DNA of 64,000 nt from Rhodopseudomonas palustris (lineage in GTDB: Bacteria > Pseudomonadota > Alphaproteobacteria > Rhizobiales > Xanthobacteraceae). Both the position numbers and the translations under genes were made by a program. Position 1 is the first letter of the stretch; each line of letters begins with the position of its first letter. This document shows, piece after piece, positions 1 through 9,850 of the stretch. The DNA lies in contig NZ_CP019966.1 of NCBI RefSeq assembly GCF_003031265.1, forward strand, positions 2,542,001 through 2,606,000, read 5' to 3'. A model generated the notes under the pieces. That model was not told the origin of the DNA, did not search any database, and saw only the letters and a program-made list of their open reading frames with translations.

Positions 1-1
1 C

Positions 2-742
2 TGGCTGGAGATCAACAACCGCATCGCGCCGATGAACGACAAGCGGTTCCGGCAGGCGGTGATGTATGCGATCGACCGCAAGGCGCTGCTGAACCGGATC
101 TATTTCGGCCTCGGCAAGGTCGCCACCGGCCCGGTGTCGTCGAAGACCAAGTTCTACGAAAAGAACGTCAAGGCCTACGACTTCTCGCCCGAGAAGGCGA
201 AGGCATTGCTCGACGAAATGGGGCTGAAGCCTGGCCCCGACGGCAAGCGCGTGACGATTCCCTTCATGGTGTCGCCCTATGGTGAAACCCATCAGCGGAC
301 CGCCGAATTCCTGCGGCAGTCGCTCGCTCGCGTCGGCATCGATCTGCAGTTGCAGGGCATCGATGTCGGCGGCTGGGCCGAGAAGTTCAGCAACTGGGAC
401 TTCTCGATGACCACGACGACGGTCTATCAGTTCGGCGATCCGGCGCTCGGCGTGTCGCGGAGCTACGTCTCGTCGAACATCCGTAAGGGCATCCTGTTCT
501 CCAACACCTGCGGCTATTCCAATCCGGAAGTCGACCGGCTGTTCGAGGAAGCCGCGACCGCGACATCCGACGACACGCGCCAGGAGCTGTACAGCCAGGT
601 CCAGAAGATCATGGTCGAGGAGGTGCCGGTCGCCTGGCTGCTCGAGATCGAGTATCCCAACTTCATGGACAAGCGGCTGAAGAACGTGGTGACGTCGGCG
701 ATCGGCGTGCACGACACCTTCGGGACGGTTTCGTTCGGATGA
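2..742 (+). CDS. ABC transporter periplasmic solute-binding protein, peptide/glutathione type (5' end missing)
   Basis: The frame is open from base 2 and closes with TGA at 740-742, so 246 C-terminal residues are visible and the start lies left of the window. The segment INNRIAPMNDKRFRQAVMYA near its beginning is typical of family 5 solute-binding proteins (DppA, GsiB). Their job is to capture peptides or peptide-like ligands in the periplasm and hand them to the inner-membrane permeases. The stop overlaps the next gene's ATG, and two permeases and a double ATPase follow, so this is a complete importer apart from the cut. The ligand cannot be read from sequence. Glutathione or gamma-glutamyl peptides are a guess from the downstream transpeptidase. 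Confidence 0.9.
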   Translation, partial: WLEINNRIAPMNDKRFRQAVMYAIDRKALLNRIYFGLGKVATGPVSSKTKFYEKNVKAYDFSPEKAKALLDEMGLKPGPDGKRVTIPFMVSPYGETHQRTAEFLRQSLARVGIDLQLQGIDVGGWAEKFSNWDFSMTTTTVYQFGDPALGVSRSYVSSNIRKGILFSNTCGYSNPEVDRLFEEAATATSDDTRQELYSQVQKIMVEEVPVAWLLEIEYPNFMDKRLKNVVTSAIGVHDTFGTVSFG

Positions 743-1761
743 TGGCGCTGGCGCAGTCGATCGGCAGCAGCCGCGGTGTGGCGATCGCTTTGGCGGTCGT
801 CCGCTGGGCCGTCCGCTTCGTGGCGGTGGTCCTGGTGATCGCCACCTTCAACTTCATGCTGGTGCATGCGGCGCCCGGTGACCCCGCGCAGGTGATGGCC
901 GGGCAGAGCGGGGCGGCCGACGAGCAGATGCTGACCAAGCTGCGTGCCGAATACGGCCTCGATCAGCCGTATCCGGTGCAGCTCGCGATCTACCTGAAGC
1001 GGATCGTGACGCTGGACCTCGGCTATTCCTATCGGCAGCAGCGCACCGTGCTGTCGCTGATCGCCGAGCGCCTGCCGGCGACGCTGCTGCTCACCTGCAG
1101 TGCGTTCCTGCTGTCGCTCGCGGTCGGTGTTTCGCTCGGCACACTCGCCGGCGTCCGCGCCGGCAAATGGTCGGACACGGCGCTGACCGTGGTGTCGCTG
1201 TTCCTGTACGCGATGCCGGTGTTCTGGCTCGGCCTGATGCTGGTGCTGCTGTTCTCGGTGCACCTCGATTGGCTGCCGGCGTTCGGCTACGTCACCATCG
1301 GCGTGCAGATGACGCCGTTCGAACGGATCCGGGACATTGCCGCGCACCTGGTGCTGCCGGTGGTCTCGCTCGGCGCCGTGCATCTAGCGATCTATGCGCG
1401 GTTGATGCGCTCCGCGGTGATCGACGTCGCGCACCAGGATTTCATCAAGACGGCGCGTGCCAAGGGGCTGAAGCGCGGCCAGATCATCATTCGCCACATG
1501 CTGCGCAATGCCGTGCTGCCGGTCGTCACCGTCGCCGGCATGCAGGCCGGTACACTGGTCGGCGGCGCGGTGGTGATCGAAACCGTATTCGCCTGGCCAG
1601 GTCTGGGCCGGCTCACCTTCGATGCGGTGCTGCAGCGGGACTATCCGCTGATGCTCGGCATCTTCCTGGTGATGTCGGTGATCGTCATCTCGCTGAATCT
1701 GATCACTGACGCGATCTACCGGATCGTCGATCCGCGCGTCTCCTTGCGTGCAGCGGCCTAA
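739..1761 (+). CDS. ABC transporter permease, DppB/GsiC type
   Basis: This 340-residue integral membrane protein forms one half of the translocation channel of a peptide-type importer. It has an N-terminal helix, a periplasmic stretch with the family signature NFMLVHAAPGDPAQ, and several further hydrophobic segments. The cytoplasmic EAA-like loop (around FIKTARAKGLKRGQI) contacts the ATPase. The ATG overlaps the upstream stop as ATGA, which implies translational coupling. A second ATG one codon later (742) could equally be used. Length and motif order are normal for the family. Confidence 0.93.
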   Translation: MMALAQSIGSSRGVAIALAVVRWAVRFVAVVLVIATFNFMLVHAAPGDPAQVMAGQSGAADEQMLTKLRAEYGLDQPYPVQLAIYLKRIVTLDLGYSYRQQRTVLSLIAERLPATLLLTCSAFLLSLAVGVSLGTLAGVRAGKWSDTALTVVSLFLYAMPVFWLGLMLVLLFSVHLDWLPAFGYVTIGVQMTPFERIRDIAAHLVLPVVSLGAVHLAIYARLMRSAVIDVAHQDFIKTARAKGLKRGQIIIRHMLRNAVLPVVTVAGMQAGTLVGGAVVIETVFAWPGLGRLTFDAVLQRDYPLMLGIFLVMSVIVISLNLITDAIYRIVDPRVSLRAAA

Positions 1762-1773
1762 GCGGAGGTTGGG

Positions 1774-2613
1774 ATGGAAAGGCTGAAGACGTTCCTGCGC
1801 CACCCGACCGGAGTGATCGGGCTGATCATTCTGATCGCCGTGGTGATCCTGGCGATCTGTGCGCCGATGCTGTTTCCGGACGACCCTTGGGAGATGGTTG
1901 CGGCGCCGTTCCAGCCGCCGGCCAGCGAGGGACTGCCGCTTGGCTCGGACATGCTCGGACGCAACGTCGCGGCGGGCATTGCTTACGGCGCGCGGGTTTC
2001 GCTGACGATCGGCGTTGCCTCGACGCTGGCTGCACTGTGCATCGGCGTCACGATCGGCGCGATCGCCGGCTATTTCGGCGGCCGGGTCGATGATTTCATG
2101 ATGCGGCTGACCGAGCTGTTCCAGACCATCCCCGGCTTCATTCTCGCCATCCTGCTGGTGGCGACGATCGGACCGACGCTGACCAACGTCATCATCTCGA
2201 TCGGGGCGGTCAGCTGGCCTCCGCTGGCGCGGCTGACGCGGGCCGAATTCATGCGGCTGCGCGGCCGCGAGTTCGTGCAGGCGGCCGTCTGTCAGGGACA
2301 GGCACCGTTGATCGTTGCGCTGCGTCACATCCTGCCCAACGCGATCTCGCCGATCATCGTCACCGGCTCGCTGACGATCGCCACCGCGATCCTGATCGAG
2401 AGCGCGCTGAGCTTCATGGGGCTCGGCGATCCCAACCTGATGTCGTGGGGCCTGATGATCGGCGCCTCGCGCACGGTGATCCGTCAGGCGTGGTGGATGA
2501 GCGTGTTTCCCGGCATCGCCATCCTGCTCACCGTGCTGGCGATCAATCTGGTCGGCGAAGGCCTCAACGACATGCTCAACCCGCGCATCGCGCGAAAGGT
2601 GCGCAACGCATGA
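1774..2613 (+). CDS. ABC transporter permease, DppC/GsiD type
   Basis: This 279-residue partner permease has an N-terminal cytoplasmic stretch, a first helix near residues 15-32, and the DppC-type segment GLPLGSDMLGRNVAAGIAYG before the transmembrane core. The EAA-like loop is at FVQAAVCQGQAPLIV. The gene starts 12 bases after the previous stop with a purine-rich ribosome site (gcggagg). Its stop overlaps the ATPase start. Together with the preceding permease it should form the heterodimeric channel of the importer. Confidence 0.93.
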   Translation: MERLKTFLRHPTGVIGLIILIAVVILAICAPMLFPDDPWEMVAAPFQPPASEGLPLGSDMLGRNVAAGIAYGARVSLTIGVASTLAALCIGVTIGAIAGYFGGRVDDFMMRLTELFQTIPGFILAILLVATIGPTLTNVIISIGAVSWPPLARLTRAEFMRLRGREFVQAAVCQGQAPLIVALRHILPNAISPIIVTGSLTIATAILIESALSFMGLGDPNLMSWGLMIGASRTVIRQAWWMSVFPGIAILLTVLAINLVGEGLNDMLNPRIARKVRNA

Positions 2614-4268
2614 GCGACGATATCCTGCTGTCCGTCGAGCATCTGTCGGTCGAGCTGCCGCATGGCGGCGATCGCAGCCACGCCGTCTCGGACGTATCGC
2701 TGAGCGTCCGCCGCAACGAGATCGTCTGTCTGGTCGGGGAGTCCGGCTCGGGCAAGTCGATTACCGCGCATGCGGTGCTGCAGTTGCTGCCGCCGAGCCT
2801 GGAGATCGGCGGCGGCGCCGTCCGGTTCTGCGGCGATGATCTCGCCCATGCGGACGAGGACACGATGCGCCGTCTGCGCGGCGGTGCGATCTCGATGATC
2901 TTTCAGGAGCCGCTGAGCGCGCTCAATCCGCTGGCGCGGGTCGGTCATCAGATTGCCGAGGCGATCCTGGTGCATGCCGCGCCGCGGCCGAGCCGTTCCG
3001 AACTCGATGCCCGGGTGCTGGAGCTGATCGCCGCGGTCGGCCTGCCGGACCCCGCAACCCTGGTGCGTAGCTATCCGTTCCAGCTCTCCGGTGGCCAGCG
3101 CCAGCGGGTGATGATCGCGATGGCGATGGCCAACAATCCGGCGCTGCTGCTCGCCGACGAGCCGACCACCGCGCTGGACGTCACCACGCAGAAGCAGATC
3201 CTTGCCCTGATCCGGCGGCTGCAGGCCGAGCGCGGCATGGGCGTGTTGTTCATCACCCATGATTTCGGCGTGGTCGCCGATATCGCGGACCGCGTCGTGG
3301 TGATGCGTAACGGCCGCGTCGTCGAGCAGGGCACCGTCGACGAGGTGCTGCGGCGGCCGAAGGACGACTACACCAAGGCGCTGATCGCCGCGGTGCCGGG
3401 TTCGCGTCCGGCCGCGGCCGGCGATCGCGGCATCGAAGGCGAGCCGCTGCTCGACGCACATGGACTGAACAAGACCTTCGTGACCGGGCAGGGGATGTTC
3501 CGGCCGGATCGAACGGTGGTGGCGGTGCGCGACGTCGCACTCAGTCTGCGGCCGCGCGAGACCGTCGCCGTCGTTGGCGAGTCCGGCTCCGGCAAATCGA
3601 CGCTCGGCCGCATCATCATGCGCCTGATCGAGCCCGACACCGGCGCGATCGAATTCGCAGGTGCGGATTTCCTGCAGCTTCGCGGCGAACAGCTTCGCGC
3701 GATGCGCCGCAAGGTGCAGATCGTGTTTCAAGATCCGTTTGCGGCGCTCGATCCCCGCCAGAAGGTCGGCGATGCGATTGCGCGTGGTCCGATGGCCTAT
3801 GGCGTGCCGCCGGCAGAGGCGATGGCCGACGCCAAGCGTCTGCTGGCGCGGGTCGGCCTCGAGGCGAGCGCGGCCGGGCGCTACCCGCACGAGTTCTCCG
3901 GCGGTCAGCGCCAGCGCATCTGCATCGCGCGCGCCCTGGCGCTGAAGCCGATGGTGCTGGTCGCTGACGAGGCTGTGTCGGCTCTCGACGTGTCTGTGCA
4001 GGCGCAAATCCTCGACCTGCTGGCGGAGCTGCGCGAGGAAATGAACCTTGCGATGCTGTTCATCACCCACGATCTGCGGGTCGCGGCGGAGATTGCCGAC
4101 CGCATCGTGGTGATGCGCCGCGGCGAAATCGTCGAGCAAGGTGATACCAAATCGGTGTTCACCTCGCCGCAGCACCCCTACACTCGGGCGCTGCTGGACG
4201 CCATTCCAGGCCGCAGCCTGTTCGCGGGCCCCGAGGCGGCGGCGACGCTGGACGCGATGACGGCATAA
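2610..4268 (+). CDS. Fused double-domain ABC transporter ATPase (GsiA/DppD-DppF type)
   Basis: This 552-residue protein carries two complete ABC ATPase domains in tandem. The first Walker A (GESGSGKS) is at residues 43-50, followed by LSGGQRQR. The second domain repeats GESGSGKS and has SGGQRQR. It energises the peptide importer from the cytoplasmic face. I start at the ATG at 2610, which overlaps the permease stop. A longer in-frame extension from 2445 runs inside the permease gene and encodes low-quality sequence. Fused ATPases of this kind occur in glutathione (Gsi) and microcin-type (Yej) importers, while Dpp/Opp systems usually keep the two ATPases separate. Confidence 0.93.
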   Translation: MSDDILLSVEHLSVELPHGGDRSHAVSDVSLSVRRNEIVCLVGESGSGKSITAHAVLQLLPPSLEIGGGAVRFCGDDLAHADEDTMRRLRGGAISMIFQEPLSALNPLARVGHQIAEAILVHAAPRPSRSELDARVLELIAAVGLPDPATLVRSYPFQLSGGQRQRVMIAMAMANNPALLLADEPTTALDVTTQKQILALIRRLQAERGMGVLFITHDFGVVADIADRVVVMRNGRVVEQGTVDEVLRRPKDDYTKALIAAVPGSRPAAAGDRGIEGEPLLDAHGLNKTFVTGQGMFRPDRTVVAVRDVALSLRPRETVAVVGESGSGKSTLGRIIMRLIEPDTGAIEFAGADFLQLRGEQLRAMRRKVQIVFQDPFAALDPRQKVGDAIARGPMAYGVPPAEAMADAKRLLARVGLEASAAGRYPHEFSGGQRQRICIARALALKPMVLVADEAVSALDVSVQAQILDLLAELREEMNLAMLFITHDLRVAAEIADRIVVMRRGEIVEQGDTKSVFTSPQHPYTRALLDAIPGRSLFAGPEAAATLDAMTA

Positions 4269-4345
4269 TCGCGCGTTTGTGTCTGCGGGCAGCGGAGCTT
4301 GCTGGCAGACAAAACCGCGATCACGAATCCAAAAGGGAACCAAGC

Positions 4346-5923
4346 ATGCGCGATTTTCACAAGACCGGCCGCTCGCTCGCGGTCGCGCAGAACGGCATGG
4401 CGGCGACATCGCATCCGCGCGCGACCCTGGCGGCGATCGACATTCTGCGCCGCGGCGGCAATGCGATCGATGCCGCCGTCGCCGCGGTCGCGATCCAGGG
4501 TGTGGTCGAACCGCAGATGACCGGCATAGGTGGTGATTGCTTCGCGCTGGTGGCGCTGGGCGGCGGCCGGCCGATCGCGCTGAACGGCTCCGGCCGTACT
4601 CCGGCCGGTACCGATGCCGAGAAGTATGCAGGCGGCGAGGCCCGGGACATTCCGCCGACGTCGCCCGAGGCCGTCACCATTCCGGGCGCGATCGATGCGT
4701 GGTGTACGTTGATCGAACGCCACGGCAGCCTGCCGTTGGCAGACGTGCTGGGCCCGGCGATCGAAGCCGCGGAGCAGGGCTTCTGCGTCACGCCGCGCGT
4801 TGCTTCCGACTGGCGCCGGTTTCGCGCGCGCATTGAAATCGATCCGAACGCGGCGGCGCAGTTTCTGCCCGGCGGCCGCGTCCCTGAGATCGGCGATGTT
4901 CGCGCCCAACCGCGGCTCGGCGCGACGCTGCGCAAGATCGCGAGCGAGGGGCGGGCCGGCTTCTACGAGGGCGAAGTTGCCGAAGAGATGGTCGCGGTGC
5001 TGAGGAAGCTCGGCGGCGCGCACAGCATGGATGATTTCGCGGCGCATCGCTGCGAGCATGTGACGCCGATCTCAGCCGATTATCGCGGCTTCACCGTGAT
5101 GGAATGTCCGCCGAACGGCCAGGGGCTCGCGGCGTTGATGATCCTGCGTGTGCTCGAAGGCTTCGACGTCGGCAAGTTGAACGACGCCGACCGGATTCAT
5201 CTGCTCGCAGAGGCGACCAAGGCGGCTTATGCGACCCGTGATGCGTATTTCTGCGATCCGGCGATCACTCCGCTCGAGCCCGCGCGGTTCTTGTCGGACG
5301 CGGTGATTAGCAAGATCCGTCAGAGCATCAGGATGCATCGCGCCGGTGAGGCGCAGCCGTGGCTCGATACCGAACATCGCGACACGGTCTATGTCACCGT
5401 GGTCGACCGCGATCTCAACGCGGTGTCGCTGATCAACTCGATCTTCTCGCCGTTCGGCAGCGGCATCTACGCGCCGAACTCGGGTGTGCTGCTGCACAAT
5501 CGCGGCTGGAGCTTCCGCGCCAAGCCCGGCCACCCCAACTCGCTCGCGCCCAGCAAGCGGCCGATGCATACGATCATTCCCGGCATGCTGATGCAGGGCG
5601 ATCAGGCGGTGATGCCGTTCGGCGTGATGGGCGGCCACTATCAGGCGGCGGGGCACGCCAACTTCATCTCCAACGTGCTTGACTTCGGCCTCGACATCCA
5701 GGCTGCGGCCGAGCGCCCGCGCAGCTTCTGCTTCGACGGCGCGCTGTCGCTGGAGACCACGATCGGCCAGGACATCCACGATGAGATGCATCGCCGCGGC
5801 CACACCGTGCGTTGGACCGAGGAAGCAATCGGCGGTTGCCAGGCGATCCGGATCGATCGTGCGCGTGGCGTCCTGCTCGGCGCTTCCGATCACCGCAAGG
5901 ACGGCGTGGCACTCGGCTACTAA
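4346..5923 (+). CDS. Gamma-glutamyltranspeptidase-family Ntn hydrolase
   Basis: This 525-residue protein has the GGT fold signatures. The N-terminal region contains [11 protein letters not shown] and [10 protein letters not shown]. The self-processing site with the nucleophilic threonine is probably [11 protein letters not shown], at about residues 348-358. Members cleave gamma-glutamyl bonds such as glutathione, or related amides such as oxamate. I saw no convincing signal peptide, so a cytoplasmic location is more likely than the periplasmic site of classical GGT. The start at 4346 follows a purine-rich site (aaaagggaac). Its position 77 bases behind the fused-ATPase importer suggests that imported gamma-glutamyl compounds are opened here, releasing cysteinyl-glycine sulfur. 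Substrate is inference. Confidence 0.85.
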   Translation: MRDFHKTGRSLAVAQNGMAATSHPRATLAAIDILRRGGNAIDAAVAAVAIQGVVEPQMTGIGGDCFALVALGGGRPIALNGSGRTPAGTDAEKYAGGEARDIPPTSPEAVTIPGAIDAWCTLIERHGSLPLADVLGPAIEAAEQGFCVTPRVASDWRRFRARIEIDPNAAAQFLPGGRVPEIGDVRAQPRLGATLRKIASEGRAGFYEGEVAEEMVAVLRKLGGAHSMDDFAAHRCEHVTPISADYRGFTVMECPPNGQGLAALMILRVLEGFDVGKLNDADRIHLLAEATKAAYATRDAYFCDPAITPLEPARFLSDAVISKIRQSIRMHRAGEAQPWLDTEHRDTVYVTVVDRDLNAVSLINSIFSPFGSGIYAPNSGVLLHNRGWSFRAKPGHPNSLAPSKRPMHTIIPGMLMQGDQAVMPFGVMGGHYQAAGHANFISNVLDFGLDIQAAAERPRSFCFDGALSLETTIGQDIHDEMHRRGHTVRWTEEAIGGCQAIRIDRARGVLLGASDHRKDGVALGY

Positions 5924-6298
5924 GACCGCCGAACGCGGAAGGCACGATGGATCGAGCCGGATGGCACCAGCTCGATCCCCCGAGCCGAAGGTTCGCGTTC
6001 TCCCGGCGCACAGCAGTCCATGCATTCCGCGGTCGCCAGGTTCCGTGGCGCGATGCGCCTCAGCCGCCAGGCGCTGGCCCTTCATCTCCGACGATGTCCG
6101 CCCCGTCGAGCCGCCGGATAGGCCCAGAATCCCCTCGATCCAATTTTCGCCCAGAAGCGCGGCGAATTCTGCCCGGACACTGGCGCGGGCAAGGCCGGTT
6201 TGCGCCCGGCAGCAGAGGTGGCATGGCTCCTGATCGGGTGCTGCGGCTTCAATCGCCGGGCGCCTATGCTAAGCCGCGCCACCGGAGAATGGGTTGGA
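5924..6298 (+). other. Intergenic, 375 bases, no gene recognised
   Basis: Open frames cross this stretch, but their translations are arginine- and proline-rich and look like non-coding GC-rich DNA. I recognise no gene, RNA or clear hairpin. It must contain the promoter for the downstream RlpA-nuclease gene, but I cannot point to one. Confidence 0.5.
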
Positions 6299-7375
6299 AT
6301 GCGATTCTTCTCGAAAATGACGATCGGCATGGCGGCCGCAGCCACGATCGCGCTCGCCTCCAGTGGGGCGTATGCGCGGGGTTGGGACACCGTGCACCGC
6401 TTTGTGCATAAGACAGGCAAGTGCGGTGCGGGCAAAGAGGTCCTGGCGTCGCTGTATACGGTCGGTTCGCGGACGAGCAGCGGCGAGCCAATGAAACATG
6501 ACGGCTTGACCGCAGCCTCCCACGAATATCCGCTCGGCACCACCGTCGTGGTCACCAACCCGGCAAACGGCCGAAGCTGCAGCATTCGGGTCAACGACCG
6601 CGGCCCCTACGGCAAGCCGCGCGATCTCGGCGTGAAGATCGACTTCACCCTTGGCTCAGCCCGGTGCCTCGGCATGCGGGGGACGCAGTATGTCTGTCTG
6701 CCCGGCGAGGAGCCGATCGAGATCGCCGGCATGGCGCTGGTGATCGACGGCAACACGGTCGAGATCAGCGGCACGAAAATTCGGCTGCAAGGGATCGACG
6801 CGCCGGAGACCGACCAGCTGTGCGTCGATGAGAAGGGCTCCGGCTGGACCTGCGGCCTTGCCGCACGCGATGAACTCGCCAAGCGTTTCGGGGACAAGCC
6901 ATGGACCTGCCAGGTCGCGGGTCATGACAAATACGGCAGGTCGCTCGGAAGCTGCGCGGTGAATGCGGAGAGCGTTGAAGAGTGGATGGTACGCTCCGGC
7001 TGGGCCGTCTCGCTCGTCCGCTCGGCACGCACCTATGAGGCCTCCGAGGTCATCGCCCGGGACGCGCAATCCGGCCTGTGGTCAGGCGCGTTCATCATGC
7101 CGTCGGATTGGCGGAATCGAAACCAGAAGACCACCATCGTTGGGGCTGCCAACGTGCCGAGCAACGCCCTGGAAATCCTGCGCGGCGCAGCCTCAGTTGC
7201 CGAAGCGCCGTCGCCGGAGTGTGCCATCAAAGGCACGATTACCAAGGGCGGCCAATGCACTTACCAGCAGCCAGGCAGTCAACTGTACGCGAAGCTGAAG
7301 ATGGGCCCGAGCAAGCGCTGGTTCTGCAGCGTCAAGGAAGCTGAGACGGCGGGGTGCCGGGCGGTCAAGAAGTGA
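6299..7375 (+). CDS. Secreted RlpA-like double-psi beta-barrel fused to a staphylococcal-nuclease-like domain
   Basis: This 358-residue protein begins with a signal peptide (hydrophobic segment after MRFFSKM, cleavage near AYARG). Residues about 50-135 carry the RlpA-type barrel with GEPMKHDGLTAASH and RVNDRGPYGKPRD. Residues about 150-270 carry an SNase-like domain with VIDGNTVEI, IRLQGIDAPE and DKYGRSLGSC, which supply the catalytic Arg, Asp and second Arg expected for a calcium-dependent nuclease. A cysteine-containing tail follows. The start at 6299 puts the signal peptide at the N terminus; an upstream ATG at 6266 would bury it. The pairing of a peptidoglycan-type barrel with a nuclease is unusual. 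Activity of either half is inferred from motifs only. Confidence 0.82.
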   Translation: MRFFSKMTIGMAAAATIALASSGAYARGWDTVHRFVHKTGKCGAGKEVLASLYTVGSRTSSGEPMKHDGLTAASHEYPLGTTVVVTNPANGRSCSIRVNDRGPYGKPRDLGVKIDFTLGSARCLGMRGTQYVCLPGEEPIEIAGMALVIDGNTVEISGTKIRLQGIDAPETDQLCVDEKGSGWTCGLAARDELAKRFGDKPWTCQVAGHDKYGRSLGSCAVNAESVEEWMVRSGWAVSLVRSARTYEASEVIARDAQSGLWSGAFIMPSDWRNRNQKTTIVGAANVPSNALEILRGAASVAEAPSPECAIKGTITKGGQCTYQQPGSQLYAKLKMGPSKRWFCSVKEAETAGCRAVKK

Positions 7376-7380
7376 GCCGT

Positions 7381-7402
7381 CCCTAACCGGTAGGGTTGTC
7401 TT
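7381..7402 (+). terminator. Candidate rho-independent terminator
   Basis: A short stem CCCTA/TAGGG with a five-base loop is followed by the T-rich run ttgtcttgttt. It lies six bases after the RlpA-nuclease stop and just before the convergent end of the P-type ATPase gene. The stem is only five pairs, so strength is doubtful. Confidence 0.4.
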
Positions 7403-7412
7403 GTTTGTGGGC

Positions 7413-9515
7413 TCAGCGGTCGCCAACTCGGGGCGCTGCAACCCTCGGCAGTGTATTCCTGAGGGCGTTCAGCAGAATTCCGATCGTCGTGCCGTTGTGC
7501 AGGACGGCGGTGGTGATCGGGGCCAGCACGCCCATCGCTGCCAGCCCGAGGATCGTGGTGTTGAGGCCGACCGTCAGTTTGTAGTTGCTGGCGATCCGCG
7601 CCATGGCGCGATTGGCAAGTTCCTTGGCGTCGGCGACGCGATCGACGCCGTCTTCGAGCAGGGCGATGTCCGCCGTGAGCCGGGCGATGTCCGCGCCCTT
7701 GTGCATGGCGATGCCGACATGGGCGCCGGCCAGCGCTGGAGCGTCGTTGATGCCGTCGCCGACGAACGCGATCTTCGCGCCCTGGGCGTTGAGGTCGGCG
7801 ATGATTGCGGCCTTGTCGGTCGGCAGCAACTCGGCATGAAAGCCGTCGAGCCCGAGTTCTTGCGCCATTTCGGCCGCGCGGTCGCGATGATCGCCGGTCA
7901 GCAGCAGGATGCGTTTGGCGCCGGCGCGGCGCAGGCGTGCGATGGTCGCGGCGCTGGTCGGGCGGATGGTGTCTTTCAGTCCGAGGACGCCGAGCAGACG
8001 GCCGCCGAAGCCGATGAACAGCAGCGTCTTGCCTTCGCGATACAGACGATCGATCGGATCTCGATGCAGCGAGATATCGATGCCTTCGTCCTCTTCGACG
8101 AAATGGCGCGAGCCGACAACGATGCGCTCGCCGGCGATCACGCTGGCGACGCCGTGGGCCACGATGAACTCCACCTCCGCATGGTCGAAATGGTGGCCGT
8201 GCCGGGCCTTGGCGGCGTTCACGACGGCGAGCGCGAGGGGATGAAAGTAGTGTTCTTCGACTGAGGCGGCGAGACAAATCAGGTCGTCGGCGCTGTAGGC
8301 GGAGTCGAAGGTGATCGAGTCCGTCACCTCCAAAGTGCCGCTGGTGAGCGTTCCGGTTTTGTCGAAGATAAAGGTGTCGGCCTGGGCGAGGCGTTCGAGC
8401 GCGCTTGCACCCTTGACCAGAATGCCGATCCGGCCGGCATGATACATCGCGGATTTGAACGCGACCGGCGTCGCCAATTTCAGCGCACAGGAATAGTCCG
8501 CCTGCAGCACCGAGGCGGCCGAGCGCCAGTCGCCGGTGAGTAGCACGGAGAAGCCCGCGAGTTTCAGCACGGTGGGAACCAGTCGATCGGCGAGGCGGGC
8601 GGCCTCGATCTGTGCCTCGCTCTTCGCCGTCAGCGACTGTTCGACATAGTCGGCGATCCGCGCGGCGGCGGTCCGGCGGCCGACCTGCTCGGCATAGATC
8701 GTCAGCCGGCCATCCTCCAGCATGGTGCCGGACAGAACCTTGCAGCCGCGGCTCTTGACGACCGGCGCACTCTCGCCGGTCATCGCCGCCTCATTGACGG
8801 TGGCTTCGCCCGACAGAACGGTGCCATCGACCGGAACGACCGCACCGGCGCCGACCACCACGGCGTCACCGGCCGTCACCTCGTCGGCGGAAATCTGCAC
8901 TTCGACGCCGTCGCGCAGAACCCAGACGCCGTCGCCGGTCGGGCGCAGCAGATGCTTGAGCAGATCGTCGGAGCGGCGGGCGATGGAGTCTTCGATCGCT
9001 TCGCCGAGCGCCAGGATGAACGTCGTGGTGTTGGCGGCGACGAAGTCCGAGCGCGCCAACGAGATCGACACCGCCATCGCCTCCAGCACGTGGCTGGTGA
9101 CGCCATGGGTTCGAAGATCGGCCGCCGCATGCCGCAGCAGCGGCAACGCGGCGGCGAGGCTGACCGGAAGGCGAGCCTGCATCGGCAGCGTGCTCGTCCC
9201 GAGCAGGACGGCGAGCGTCGCGGCGACGTCCGAACTGCCGTCGTCACTTCGCGGATTTGCGCCGGCCTCCGACGCCTCAAGGCCCGCGATCGTGGCGACG
9301 ATGGTGTCGGCGTCGGTGCGGGCCGGATCGAAACACACGATCAGCGACGCAGCGCGCGGATTAACGCGCGCCGAGGTCACGCCGTCGATCAGTCTTGCGA
9401 CGCCGGCGAGGAGAGCAGGGTCGGATGTCTTGGAGCGGCGCTGATAGCGCAGGCGGATGCGGCCGGGCAGGCGGTGAACGATCTCGACTGCCGACAGCCA
9501 CCGGTTATCGGTCAT
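7413..9515 (-). CDS. fezB: P1B-type metal-transporting ATPase, FezB-like (ferrosome)
   Basis: This 700-residue P-type ATPase has a degenerate HMA-like N terminus with HRLPGRIRLRY (residues 14-24), TGES at 246-249, the phosphorylated aspartate in DKTGTLT (Asp385), and GDGINDAP in the hinge. The usual CPC metal site is replaced by YSCALKLATP (341-350). This fits the P1B-6 group that loads iron into ferrosomes. Ferrosome (fez) clusters have, as I recall, been described in R. palustris, Desulfovibrio and Shewanella. It is the last gene of a six-gene operon, and its ATG overlaps the previous stop. The substrate is probably iron but this is inferred from family. Confidence 0.8.
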   Translation of the reverse strand: MTDNRWLSAVEIVHRLPGRIRLRYQRRSKTSDPALLAGVARLIDGVTSARVNPRAASLIVCFDPARTDADTIVATIAGLEASEAGANPRSDDGSSDVAATLAVLLGTSTLPMQARLPVSLAAALPLLRHAAADLRTHGVTSHVLEAMAVSISLARSDFVAANTTTFILALGEAIEDSIARRSDDLLKHLLRPTGDGVWVLRDGVEVQISADEVTAGDAVVVGAGAVVPVDGTVLSGEATVNEAAMTGESAPVVKSRGCKVLSGTMLEDGRLTIYAEQVGRRTAAARIADYVEQSLTAKSEAQIEAARLADRLVPTVLKLAGFSVLLTGDWRSAASVLQADYSCALKLATPVAFKSAMYHAGRIGILVKGASALERLAQADTFIFDKTGTLTSGTLEVTDSITFDSAYSADDLICLAASVEEHYFHPLALAVVNAAKARHGHHFDHAEVEFIVAHGVASVIAGERIVVGSRHFVEEDEGIDISLHRDPIDRLYREGKTLLFIGFGGRLLGVLGLKDTIRPTSAATIARLRRAGAKRILLLTGDHRDRAAEMAQELGLDGFHAELLPTDKAAIIADLNAQGAKIAFVGDGINDAPALAGAHVGIAMHKGADIARLTADIALLEDGVDRVADAKELANRAMARIASNYKLTVGLNTTILGLAAMGVLAPITTAVLHNGTTIGILLNALRNTLPRVAAPRVGDR

Positions 9516-9850
9516 ACGGTGCCGCTCTGCTCGGCCTCGACTTCCGCGCTGAGGTCAGCAAACTGTTCCTTCAGTTCGGCGACGCTTCCCATCATGTTGG
9601 CGTAGGCCTTGATCGCGCCCTTGAACAGCTTGCTACGTAGTTCCTCTTCGGAGAGGACGTAGGCAGCGAGGCCGCCGATTAGCAGGCCGAGCAGAAACTG
9701 CTCGTTGCGGCCCTTGGGGAGCAGCCCGCCGAGATTGCCGAGCATGCCTTGCCGCGGGCGGTTGCCGGCGAGGGTGAGTTGGCCGGCGAGCAACTGCTCG
9801 ATCTCGCGACGCTTCAGGCCCTTGCCGCGCTTTCCCTTCTTCTTAGCCAA
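9512..9850 (-). CDS. Small ferrosome-operon protein with one hydrophobic segment
   Basis: This 112-residue protein has a very basic N terminus (KKKGKRGKG), a Leu/Gly-rich hydrophobic stretch (QFLLGLLIGGLAAYVL) and an acidic amphipathic C-terminal helix. I start at the TTG at 9850, which is preceded by the good ribosome site gaggag. The longer frame from 10114 runs through the upstream gene and has shadow-like sequence. It overlaps its neighbours at both ends, so translation is probably coupled. The layout resembles small membrane proteins of ferrosome or magnetosome operons. I do not recognise a named family. Confidence 0.65.
   Translation of the reverse strand: MAKKKGKRGKGLKRREIEQLLAGQLTLAGNRPRQGMLGNLGGLLPKGRNEQFLLGLLIGGLAAYVLSEEELRSKLFKGAIKAYANMMGSVAELKEQFADLSAEVEAEQSGTV

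Noticed and set aside
514..1383. Minus-strand frame of 289 codons opposite the importer genes
   Set aside because: Its composition is dominated by Arg, Gln, His and Glu, and it overlaps two well-supported genes on the other strand.
2484..4409. Long open frame (641 codons) on the minus strand
   Set aside because: It is antisense to the fused ATPase gene, and its translation is rich in Arg, His, Gln and Asp with no recognisable motif. This is the usual mirror frame of GC-rich coding DNA.
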